Part shown: positions 1 through 7,065 of the stretch, piece after piece
Layout: the number at the start of each line of letters is the position of its first letter
How positions within the stretch are numbered: the stretch's first letter is position 1
Assembly: GCA_046582495.1 (NCBI GenBank)
Contig: JAYGEG010000176.1
Location: 1 to 17,244, forward strand
Length of the DNA stretch: 17,244 nt
Source: TMED23 sp913054205
GTDB lineage: Bacteria > Pseudomonadota > Alphaproteobacteria > Rhodospirillales > UBA2165
Direction of reading: 5' to 3'
Made by a program: the position numbers and the translations under genes
The notes under the pieces: generated by a model
What the model was told of the DNA's origin: nothing
Seen by the model: only the letters and a program-made list of their open reading frames with translations
Database searches by the model: none

Positions 1-855
1 GCCGAGCCCGGAAATCCAATGATTACCCGGGACTATGTGCAATACTTGACGTCGAACAGCGTGCTAATCGGCGGCGAGCTCGACAAAATTATTTCTATTC
101 TCATGGTGACAGGCATTTTGGCTTTGGCGATCTCGAGAGCGAGCGGCCTGCTGGAACGCTCGGTCGCAGAAGGAGATACCGCGAGAACGCTTTCGAGATA
201 TTTTGCCCTCGCTGTGATCGAGCAAATGGCAGCGGCAGAAAAAGAAGTTTCGTTGGGCCAGGGTGTCGAACGCCACGCGGCAATTCTAATGATGGATCTA
301 CGCGGTTTCACCACATTTGCTGAAGATTTATCGCCGGATGATTTAATACATCTAATCGTCGATTATCAATCTCGCATGGTGCCGATCATCCGAAAATATA
401 ACGGCGTCGTTGATCGTTTTGAAGGCGATGGCATTATCGCATCCTTTGGCTCGGTGCGAGAGAGCTCAAGTTATGCTGCCGATGTTTTAAACGCCGTAAA
501 GGAGCTTATCGAGACATCAGATGCGTGGTGGGCGGAGCGCCAAGCTGCGGGCCAAGAGCCGATCAACGTCGGAATTGCGGTATCCTGCGGTCCTATTGTT
601 TTTGGCATTATTGGCGATGAGCAACGGCTGGAATACACGATTCTCGGCGATTGTGTGAACGTTGCAGCAAAAATTGAAAAACACACCAAAGAAGAAAACG
701 TACGCTCACTTGCGACCGCCAATGTCATTGAGCGCCCCCCCGAACAAGGATTCGAAATGCGCGACGACCAATTCCGTGCCCTGCCTGGCCGAAAAATTGA
801 AGGCGTAGATTACGCTATCGACCTAGTTGTCTTGGCGGAACAAATCAAAACTTAG
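1..855 (+). CDS. Class III adenylate/guanylate cyclase, membrane-anchored (5' end outside window)
   Basis: The frame is open from base 1, so the gene starts upstream; the first in-window ATG is at 19. Residues below count from that ATG. A hydrophobic stretch at about 24–40 looks like the last membrane segment of an N-terminal sensor, followed by a linker and a cyclase homology domain at about 85–275. Metal-binding aspartates are visible at D93 (MMDLRGF) and D137 (FEGDG), and the ILGDCVN motif carries the transition-state asparagine N214. Family knowledge: such enzymes make cyclic nucleotides at the inner membrane. Odd points: the usual purine-selecting lysine before the second aspartate is arginine (R133), and the usual transition-state arginine four residues after N214 is lysine (K218). 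Substrate (ATP or GTP) is therefore not certain. It ends 7 bp before the convergent xth gene with no visible terminator between them. Confidence 0.88.
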   Translation, partial: AEPGNPMITRDYVQYLTSNSVLIGGELDKIISILMVTGILALAISRASGLLERSVAEGDTARTLSRYFALAVIEQMAAAEKEVSLGQGVERHAAILMMDLRGFTTFAEDLSPDDLIHLIVDYQSRMVPIIRKYNGVVDRFEGDGIIASFGSVRESSSYAADVLNAVKELIETSDAWWAERQAAGQEPINVGIAVSCGPIVFGIIGDEQRLEYTILGDCVNVAAKIEKHTKEENVRSLATANVIERPPEQGFEMRDDQFRALPGRKIEGVDYAIDLVVLAEQIKT

Positions 856-862
856 CCAATTA

Positions 863-1678
863 TTATAATTTCAGTGTGATGGTGACCGGCACGTGATCGG
901 AGGGTTTCTCCCAACTTCGCGCCTCTCTTAAGATATGCGCACCGGTAATTTTGTCTTGCAGTGGTTCTGTGACCCAAATGTGATCTAATCGGCGGCCGCG
1001 GTCATTGACGGTCCAATCGCGGGATCGATAGCTCCACCAGCTAAAAATGCTTTCCTCCGGAGGAATGATTTCCCGAACGGCATCAATCCAAGGACCCGCC
1101 GCTTGGAGTTTGGCAAGACCTTCAACTTCGACAGGCGTATGGGACACGACTTTCAGAAGTTGTTTATGGGACCACACGTCTGTTTCCAAAGGAGCTATGT
1201 TGAGATCTCCGACCAAAACGCGCGCCGCGGTTTTTTTACGGCGCGCTTTGTGCCATTTTGCGGATTCCTCTAAAAACTGCAGTTTGTGAGCAAACTTATC
1301 ATTTTTTTTCGGGTCCGGAATATCGCCTCCCGCAGGAATGTAAAAATTATTGATTTCAATGGGACCGACCTTACCCCCAATATCACCGGTGTCTATGGTC
1401 GCAAATATATGCCGGCAATCTTGTTTACCGCACCAATCTTTGGTGCCGATTTTCTGCAGCGGCAGTTTGGATAAAATAGCGACACCGTTATAGCCTTTCA
1501 TACCGGCGACCGCCTGATGCGGATAGCCGAGCGCGGCGATATCCTCACCCGGAAATAAATCTGTAACGACTTTGATTTCCTGAAGACAAATGACGTCAGG
1601 CTTAATTTCTTTAATCAGGCGCGCTAGATTTTCGAGGCGCAGCCGAACACTATTGACGTTCCAAGTGGTGATTTTCAT
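863..1678 (-). CDS. xth: Exodeoxyribonuclease III (AP endonuclease)
   Basis: 271 residues, full family length. ExoIII cleaves DNA 5' to abasic sites and degrades double-stranded DNA 3' to 5' in base-excision repair. The endonuclease/exonuclease/phosphatase fold motifs are all present: TTWNVNSVR with N7, LQEIK with metal-binding E34, NFYIPAGG with Y113, VGDLNIAP with D158 and N160, RRLDHIW with D232, and SDHVPV with D261 and catalytic H262. The ATG at 1678 has an AGGGA ribosome-binding site five bases upstream. It is separated from lolA by two strong terminators, so it probably has its own promoter within about 1679–1760. It is convergent with the cyclase gene. No missing active-site residue was seen. 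Confidence 0.96.
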   Translation of the reverse strand: MKITTWNVNSVRLRLENLARLIKEIKPDVICLQEIKVVTDLFPGEDIAALGYPHQAVAGMKGYNGVAILSKLPLQKIGTKDWCGKQDCRHIFATIDTGDIGGKVGPIEINNFYIPAGGDIPDPKKNDKFAHKLQFLEESAKWHKARRKKTAARVLVGDLNIAPLETDVWSHKQLLKVVSHTPVEVEGLAKLQAAGPWIDAVREIIPPEESIFSWWSYRSRDWTVNDRGRRLDHIWVTEPLQDKITGAHILREARSWEKPSDHVPVTITLKL

Positions 1679-1761
1679 AGAATTCCCTAAAACCGATTAG
1701 ACTTTTACCTAAATGCGTCATTGCCAAAGAGACTGCAAGCCCAGATTGATTAGGAGTATAT

Positions 1762-1791
1762 AAAAAAGCGCCAAGGATATAAGAAAGGCGC
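1762..1791 (-). terminator. Second intrinsic terminator downstream of lolA
   Basis: On the minus strand a short GCGCC/GGCGC stem (1787–1791 with 1768–1772) is followed directly by six T (bases 1762–1767). It lies right after the stronger terminator and repeats its 11-base end, GGCGCTTTTTT, 30 bases further on. The stem is only 5 bp with a 14-base loop, so on its own it would be weak; it probably acts as a backup protecting xth from read-through. Confidence 0.5.
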
Positions 1792-1828
1792 AAAAAAGCG
1801 CCTGGCACAGGGGGTGTGTCAGGCGCTT
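1792..1828 (-). terminator. Strong intrinsic terminator downstream of lolA / candidate sRNA
   Basis: A 13-bp stem pairs 1816–1828 with 1796–1808 (AAGCGCCTGACAC with GTGCCAGGCGCTT, one G·T wobble) around a 7-base C-rich loop. It is followed on the minus strand by six T in a row (1792–1797, the last two also in the stem). The orientation fits ending transcription from lolA or from a small RNA initiated between lolA and this site. There is no T-run on the plus-strand side. Confidence 0.85.
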
Positions 1829-1925
1829 ATAAATGTTGGAGAGCGGGATAACCGGGGGAGCCCATCCCACCTGTCGATTCTATTGCAGAATCAACCTTTC
1901 CATATCTATTACCTAGTCTCATCTG
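1792..1925 (-). ncRNA. Candidate small RNA or structured lolA 3' UTR
   Basis: Between the lolA stop and the terminator, the minus strand reads as a chain of hairpins. A 6-bp GATTCT/AGAATC stem spans 1876–1892. A GGGAT/ATCCC stem spans 1845–1868, with a loop carrying the C-rich stretch GGGCTCCCCC. The 13-bp terminator follows, also with a C-rich loop. C-rich loops able to pair with ribosome-binding sites are typical of many alphaproteobacterial small RNAs. I could not find a convincing promoter: a TTGAAA at 1938–1933 has only TAGGTA at the right distance. The 5' end given is a guess, and a processed lolA 3' UTR is equally possible. It does not match 6S or SRP RNA as I know them. Confidence 0.3.
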
Positions 1926-1939
1926 ACCCCATTTTCAAT

Positions 1940-1963
1940 GCATATCACGCATAGGTGATATGC
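1940..1963. repeat. 9-bp perfect inverted repeat downstream of lolA
   Basis: GCATATCAC and GTGATATGC pair perfectly around a 6-base loop, 41 bases past the lolA stop. There is no T-run on either side, so it is not an intrinsic terminator. It could be a protein-binding dyad for a promoter in this gap or an mRNA-stabilising hairpin. The rest of the 1679–2003 gap holds the candidate sRNA, two terminators and the xth leader. Confidence 0.55.
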
Positions 1964-2003
1964 GCAAATTGCATAGCTCGTGAATAAGAGGCTGAGCAAT
2001 GGC

Positions 2004-2645
2004 TTATTCGGCGTTCGGCAAGCCGTTGAATTCAAAGAGTTCCGGATCAATTTTAACGCCGCTTTCCAAATTGCTCAGGGTGACGGTCGTCTCAATTCCT
2101 TGCGGATCTGTAATGGTCCATTTTCTGAGGGCCAGCGGTTTGTCTGAAAAGACCATGGTAATCGATCCTTGTTCCTGATCTTTTGTCTTGGTCAGGGTCA
2201 CGTAGAAGATATTGGGGCCTTTATTGAATTTTGTTACGGTTACGTCATCTTTAAAACTGATGTCGTCTTTGACCAAAAACCAAACAAGGGTGTTGTCAAG
2301 CCAGAGATGGGTGACTTGCTCGAGCTCTTTATCGATATAAATCAGAAAAACGCCATCGGCGACCATCAAAATAGGTGCCGGTGGATCGTACTCAAATCGC
2401 ATTTTCCCGGGGCGGGACAAAAACAATTTACCCGTTGCGAGGCTGCCATTAGATGAAACCTGCAAAAAACCCGCTCGTAGCGTTTTCATATTGTTGAGGT
2501 AGATTTCAATGCGTTTGAGGTCTTTTTTATCTTCCGCGCTGAGTTTGGCACCAATGTTCTCGGCGGCGATTGCCTGATGCAAGCCGGCTGCCACAACCAT
2601 CAGAGACAGAAATCCAACAAAAAAATATTTTCTAAAGTGAAACAT
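2004..2645 (-). CDS. lolA: Outer-membrane lipoprotein carrier protein LolA
   Basis: 213 residues with a classical signal peptide: basic start (FRKY), hydrophobic core at about 8–20 and likely cleavage after AIA near residue 27, so the protein is periplasmic. LolA takes lipoproteins from the LolCDE exporter and carries them to the outer membrane. Family features include the GKLFLSRPGKMRFEYD strand with the conserved RPGKMRFEY arginine, the DG.FLIYID segment and the C-terminal EGLDITSHGE-unrelated β-strand DPQGIETTVTLSN. The start is ATG with AGG six bases upstream. It lies 123 bp downstream of ftsK on the same strand with no clear terminator between them, so co-transcription with ftsK is possible. 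The ftsK–lolA–xth order is, from memory, common in alphaproteobacteria. Confidence 0.92.
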   Translation of the reverse strand: MFHFRKYFFVGFLSLMVVAAGLHQAIAAENIGAKLSAEDKKDLKRIEIYLNNMKTLRAGFLQVSSNGSLATGKLFLSRPGKMRFEYDPPAPILMVADGVFLIYIDKELEQVTHLWLDNTLVWFLVKDDISFKDDVTVTKFNKGPNIFYVTLTKTKDQEQGSITMVFSDKPLALRKWTITDPQGIETTVTLSNLESGVKIDPELFEFNGLPNAE

Positions 2646-2768
2646 AAGGCGCCTAATTTATTGCAGAGATAACGAACCACTCAATAAGTGTGATGTAGCA
2701 ATTAAACTATGGCAGGACCAGGGTAAGTTTTTAGGCCAAGCGTGGACAAAGAACGCTTTTAAGTAAAT

Positions 2769-5207
2769 TTAATGTGCGCCGATCAGAACTTCACGGCGTC
2801 CAATACGGTCGGCTTTACTGACAACCTCTTCGGCTTCCATTTGCTCTATAATGCGGGCAGCGCGGTTGTAGCCAATTTGCAGCCGCCGCTGGATGAAACT
2901 TGTTGACGCCTTGCCTTCCTGGGCAACGATCGCCACCGCTTCATCATAAAGCTCATCGCCGTTGCCTTTGCTGCCAGAGATACCCGGCATATCAAATCCA
3001 CCGTCAATATCTTCGGTGACAGCATCGACATAGACAGGGTCTCCCTGTGCCTTCAGCGTGGTTACAATCTGTTCAACCTCTTGATCGCTGATGAAGGGAC
3101 CATGGATACGGCTAATCTGACCACCGCCAACCATATAAAGCATGTCGCCTTGGCCGAGAAGTTGTTCGGCACCTTGTTCACCGAGAATGGTGCGGCTGTC
3201 AATTTTGGAGGTAACCTGGAAGCTGATCCGGGTCGGGAAATTGGCTTTAATGATACCAGTGATAACATCGACCGATGGGCGTTGGGTCGCCATGATCAAA
3301 TGAATGCCGGCAGCACGCGCCATTTGGGCGAGGCGCTGAATGAGGGCCTCAATGTCTTTGCCGGCGAACATCATAAGATCTGCCATCTCATCGACAACGA
3401 TAACGATCATGGGCAGCGGATCGGTGCTGAGAGGCTGGTCTTCATAGACAGGTTTGCCGGCTTCATCAAAACCGGTTTGAACGCGCCGGGTCATCTCTTC
3501 GCCTTTTTTACGCGCATCGGCAAGACGTGAATTGTAGCCGGTAATATTCCGAACGCCCATTTGCGACATCAGACGGTAGCGGTCTTCCATTTCCCGAACT
3601 GCCCATTTTAAGACAACAACGGCCTTCGTCGGCTCGGTGACCACCGGCGCCAACAAGTTTGGTATGCCGTCATAGACGGAGAGTTCTAGCATCTTCGGAT
3701 CGACCATAATGAATTTGCATTCATCCGGATTAAGCCGATACAGCAGCGAACAAATCATTGTGTTGATGGCAACTGACTTGCCGGAGCCCGTTGTACCAGC
3801 AATCAGCAAATGCGGCATGCGGGCTAGATCAACAACATTTGGCGTGCCGCCGATATCTTTGCCGAGCACCAACGGCAAACTACCGTTGGAATTTTCGTAG
3901 GCCGCGGAAGCGAGAAGCTCGCGAAAATAAACCATGTCGCGTTTTGCGTTCGGCAATTCAATACCAATGACGCTGCGCCCCGGGACAACGGCGATGCGAA
4001 CAGAAAGCGCAGACATAGCGCGCGCGATATCATCGGCGAGGCCAACAACCCGGGAGGTTTTGGTGCCGGGTGCCGGCTCCAATTCATAGAGGGTGACCAC
4101 CGGGCCTGGGCGGACTTTAACTATTTCACCTTTAACGCCAAAATCCTGCAAGACAGATTCGAGCAGCACGGCATTTTGTGCCAAGGCATCTTTGTCAGCC
4201 TTATCGATCTTGGTGACTGCCGGCGGCGCTTCCAAAATATCAAGCGGCGGCAATTGATAGGTATTTGAAATGGAAAGACGGAGATTACCCTGCCCGGCAT
4301 CTTTGGCACGTTTGCCAGCAGGGGCTTTTTTGGTTTTTTCCGTAACCACAGAAGCCAGTTTCTTGCGTGGTTTAGCGACCAAAGTTCCGGATTTCTCTTC
4401 AGCACGCTCCAGTGTTGGCTCGCTCTTTAAACCGTCGGCCAAACCAACGATATTTTCCTCAGGCGCATCCTCGCCCCGTTCTTCAGGGGTTGCGCCAAAG
4501 GTCGGCTCAATACGTTCTTTTAGGGCTTGGGCCTGACGCCCTAAAAAACCGACACCATGCCAAACGGAGACGACGGACCGTATACCGCCGCGTCCCATAG
4601 CAATCCATTCCGAACGATCCAATCCGCCGGCATAAACTAAAATGACACTGCCGAGCAAACCGCTGACCAGCACGACACTGATGTCGCTATAGGCAAATTT
4701 CAGCGGTGCCATTAAAGCCACTGCTTGCGTTAAAAGAGCATAACCGGCAACGCCGCCGATGCCGGTGCGAAGCGGCCAGGCTTCCGGTGTCGCCAGTAGT
4801 GAAAGCGAGATCGATCCCAACAAAACGCCGGCTATCATGGCCAATGCGCGCAGCCAGATAAACCTGACCCCCTTTTTACTGATCAGGCGCCAGCCCCAGG
4901 CGGCAAAAATCAAACTTGGCAACATCGCGGCAGCGCCAAATATCTGCAACAGAATATCCGAGCTATAGGCTCCCACGAGACCGAGGATATTTTTCACCGG
5001 CCCTTCAGACGCACTATTGAGCGATGGATCTGCATGATGATAGCTTAAAATCGCAATGATCAGCGCAAGAGCCAGTAAGATAAGCCCTAGGCCAAAGAAC
5101 TCGACTGCGCGGCGGCGCATGATTTCAATAAAGCTTTGCGGAAATAAAGCCGCGAGCAGAGTTGAAACGGATGTGGTGCGCGCCGGATTGAGTGCTGAAC
5201 GTGCCAT
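2769..5207 (-). CDS. ftsK: DNA translocase FtsK
   Basis: About 812 residues from the ATG at 5207; a TTG two codons upstream (5213) is an alternative start, and neither has a clear ribosome-binding site. FtsK anchors at the division septum and pumps DNA so that chromosome dimers are resolved and termini cleared. The N-terminal ~200 residues hold four to five hydrophobic membrane segments. A charged, low-complexity linker follows at about 230–310. The RecA-like motor carries Walker A GTTGSGKS at about 471–478 and Walker B IVVDEMADL near 602–610. The C-terminal ~60 residues (YDEAVAIVAQEGKAS…RAARIIEQME) are the gamma winged-helix domain that reads KOPS sequences. The linker is short compared with the E. 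coli protein, which is usual in alphaproteobacteria. It is upstream of lolA on the same strand. Confidence 0.96.
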   Translation of the reverse strand: MARSALNPARTTSVSTLLAALFPQSFIEIMRRRAVEFFGLGLILLALALIIAILSYHHADPSLNSASEGPVKNILGLVGAYSSDILLQIFGAAAMLPSLIFAAWGWRLISKKGVRFIWLRALAMIAGVLLGSISLSLLATPEAWPLRTGIGGVAGYALLTQAVALMAPLKFAYSDISVVLVSGLLGSVILVYAGGLDRSEWIAMGRGGIRSVVSVWHGVGFLGRQAQALKERIEPTFGATPEERGEDAPEENIVGLADGLKSEPTLERAEEKSGTLVAKPRKKLASVVTEKTKKAPAGKRAKDAGQGNLRLSISNTYQLPPLDILEAPPAVTKIDKADKDALAQNAVLLESVLQDFGVKGEIVKVRPGPVVTLYELEPAPGTKTSRVVGLADDIARAMSALSVRIAVVPGRSVIGIELPNAKRDMVYFRELLASAAYENSNGSLPLVLGKDIGGTPNVVDLARMPHLLIAGTTGSGKSVAINTMICSLLYRLNPDECKFIMVDPKMLELSVYDGIPNLLAPVVTEPTKAVVVLKWAVREMEDRYRLMSQMGVRNITGYNSRLADARKKGEEMTRRVQTGFDEAGKPVYEDQPLSTDPLPMIVIVVDEMADLMMFAGKDIEALIQRLAQMARAAGIHLIMATQRPSVDVITGIIKANFPTRISFQVTSKIDSRTILGEQGAEQLLGQGDMLYMVGGGQISRIHGPFISDQEVEQIVTTLKAQGDPVYVDAVTEDIDGGFDMPGISGSKGNGDELYDEAVAIVAQEGKASTSFIQRRLQIGYNRAARIIEQMEAEEVVSKADRIGRREVLIGAH

Positions 5208-5362
5208 GCTCAATATTTAGGCCAGGTTCCTTTATAGATCGTTAACAAACCACCGGAAAGCCTTGAAAACCACCTCTTTTTGCAGATATTTACCTATCTA
5301 GCTTAGGATTGTTTCAATTCAGGCTATTTTTGCCAAAAGCGCTTACAGAACTCGTTTTCAGC

Positions 5363-5602
5363 TTATTTCCGAGTAAGTCCAATATCTTCAAGCAGGCGGT
5401 CGTCGAGATAAGATAATGCCTTGCGTTGACGGCTAACTTCAATCGCCTGAATGACAGGTATCGCGATGTCGACAGTATTGGCGACTATCCAGGCGGTTGT
5501 CGCTCTCAGCGTTTGCTGCCATAGCGCCAAAACCGCAAGTCCAGAATGTTGTTTAACCTGCATTGTATCGATACAATATGATGCCTTTTGTGACAATATC
5601 AT
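5363..5602 (-). CDS. DUF1127 small protein
   Basis: 79 residues. The C-terminal third (SRQRKALSYLDDRLLEDIGLTRK) is the DUF1127 signature: arginine-rich helix, then L.ELDDR.L.DIG(L/I).R. The middle is hydrophobic (about 40–55) and could be an amphipathic or membrane-contacting helix. The ATG at 5602 has an AGGAG ribosome-binding site eight bases upstream, which decides this start over the internal Met. Family knowledge: alphaproteobacterial DUF1127 proteins have been linked to RNA turnover and to stress or phosphate-related growth changes; the exact role here is unknown. It is transcribed divergently from the MocR-type regulator gene and shares its operator-rich gap, so control by that regulator is a reasonable inference. 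A 16-bp palindrome lies inside its coding sequence at 5562–5577. Confidence 0.85.
   Translation of the reverse strand: MILSQKASYCIDTMQVKQHSGLAVLALWQQTLRATTAWIVANTVDIAIPVIQAIEVSRQRKALSYLDDRLLEDIGLTRK
5562..5577. repeat. Perfect 16-bp palindrome ATTGTATC/GATACAAT
   Basis: Each strand reads ATTGTATCGATACAAT with no spacer, a typical dimeric operator geometry. It lies within codons 9–14 of the DUF1127 gene, close to a cluster of ATTGTCA boxes that share the ATTGT core. It may be an additional site for the same or another regulator; no binding data are available. Confidence 0.6.
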
Positions 5603-5685
5603 TATTATGTCTCCTAAATATTATGACAATGTGTATATATCTCTTGTATTGTCACCATTAATGTTTATATTGTCACCATGACAAT
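5591..5685. promoter_or_regulatory. Divergent control region with five TGACAAT/ATTGTCA boxes
   Basis: The heptamer TGACAAT occurs at 5591–5597, 5624–5630 and 5679–5685, and its complement ATTGTCA at 5648–5654 and 5669–5675. The last two form a 7-3-7 inverted repeat over the regulator's start codon, and 5624/5648 face each other across the middle of the gap. The first box overlaps the DUF1127 start. MocR/GntR-family proteins commonly bind such direct or inverted repeats and control a divergent gene and themselves, so this array is the likely operator of the neighbouring regulator. TTGTAT (5644–5649) and TATATT (5666–5671), 16 bases apart, could be the regulator's −35/−10. Confidence 0.65.
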
Positions 5686-7056
5686 GTGGATGCCGAATAT
5701 TGAAGAACGTCGTGGGCCGCGCTATTTGGCCATATCTGACGCGCTGGCCGACAATATTCGCGAGGAAAAAATTAAAGCTGGCGAGCGTTTACCCACCCAC
5801 CGCGATCTCGCGTTTCATTTGGGCGTTACCGTCGGTACCGTGAGCAGAGCCTACGCTGAGGCTGAACGCCGGGGCTTAACATACGGCGAGGTTGGCCGCG
5901 GAACCTATGTTCAGGGCGGCCAGGGAACAAATGCCGAGGCGACCTCGTTTTTTCGCAAAGAAGCTGCCGAAAGCAATAAAATTGATTTTGGCCTGAACAT
6001 GCCGGCTGCCGGAAACCGGGCCGCGGCGTTGTCAGAAACGCTTCAAGATATAGCGCGCTCGCCCCATCTCGATGATTTCCTCGCCTATCAAACCGATGGC
6101 GGCATGCTCCCGCACCGCCAAGCGATTTCGAATTGGTTGACCAAATATGGCCTGACCAATGATCCTGAGCAAATTGTCATCAGCGCCGGTGCCCAGCATG
6201 CGCTCACGGTGGTGCTGATGGCAATGACAGACCCCGGTGATTTGGTGGCGACAGAATCACACACCTATCCCGCCATCAAAGGTTTAACCCAGCAACTGGG
6301 ATTGAAAATTACCGGCTTGGAAATGGATGAGTTCGGCATTGTTCCAGATGCGTTTGAGCGTTTGTGTCATAGCCGCCCGCCTAAAATTCTTTATTGTCTG
6401 CCGACGCTCCAAAACCCGACAACCGCCGCCAGGAAATTGCGGCGATTGCGCTTCACTATAATGTGCTGATCATGGATGACGATGTATATGGCTATCTTGT
6501 CGAAAATGCACCGCCGCCGATTTCTGTTTATGCCCCTAAAATTTCCTTTTTCATTTCCGGTGCATCAAAGTTTCTTGCCCCGGGATTGCGGGTGGGATTT
6601 ATTCATAGCCCCGCACCGTTTGCTGATAAAATTCGCTCCACTCTTCAGCTGACAACCTGGATGGCGGCCCCGTTGATGGCTGAAATTGAACGGCGCTGGT
6701 TGGAAGATGGTACGGCAGACGAGTTTATTCTCTGGCACCGCACAGAAGCACAGTTTCGCCAGCAAGTTGCGATGCGGGAATTGTCAGGCTGTGATTTTTC
6801 CTCGCATCCTTCGAGCTATCACTTTTGGCTAAAAATGCCCGAACATTGGCGCGCCGAAAGTTTTGTAGATCGGGTCGCAGAAAAAGGCGTGACGATATTG
6901 CCGTCAACGACGTTTGCGGTTGGAACCTCCAATGACATGGAAGCAGTTCGCATCTGCCTTGGATCTCCAGACACACGGGAGAAAGTTGAGGCCGGTCTCA
7001 AAATAATTGCCAATACTCTCTCCGAATCACAACGACCCGCTCAGAACGTTATTTAG
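5678..7056 (+). pseudogene. MocR-type GntR regulator/aminotransferase, frameshifted
   Basis: MocR proteins fuse a GntR winged helix to a PLP-dependent aminotransferase-like domain and sense PLP or amine compounds. The first frame (5678–6469) encodes the winged helix (residues ~15–80, with AGERLPTHRDLA) and the large-domain start up to LPTLQNPTTA. The second frame (in use from about 6424 to 7056) continues with RRQEIAAIALHYN, LIMDDDVYGYL, the PLP-lysine motif SGASKFLAPGLRVGF (lysine codon 6568–6570) and the C-terminal domain. Family members have about six extra residues between NPTTA and the RRQEIA helix, so a deletion of roughly 19 bp around 6419–6430 explains both the shift and the missing residues. 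The rest is intact, so the break is recent. No ribosome-binding site precedes the ATG, and the −10 spacing suggests a leaderless mRNA. Confidence 0.85.
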
Positions 7057-7065
7057 AAACGGCAG

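Noticed and set aside
1792..1925. 6S RNA or SRP RNA
   Set aside because: It lacks the long closing stem with central bubble of 6S and the conserved GGTCAGG/GGAAG motifs of SRP RNA.
3081..3530. 149-residue open frame on the plus strand inside ftsK
   Set aside because: It lies antisense to the Walker B and motor region of a well-conserved gene, and its translation resembles no family I know.
6410..6435. Programmed ribosomal frameshift in the MocR gene
   Set aside because: There is no slippery heptamer of the usual type at the junction, and residues conserved in the family are missing, which points to deletion rather than recoding.
6394..7056. Separate aminotransferase gene starting at 6394
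   Set aside because: Its first residues are an out-of-frame reading of the MocR large domain, and it lacks the N-terminal half of an aminotransferase; it is the second part of the broken MocR gene.
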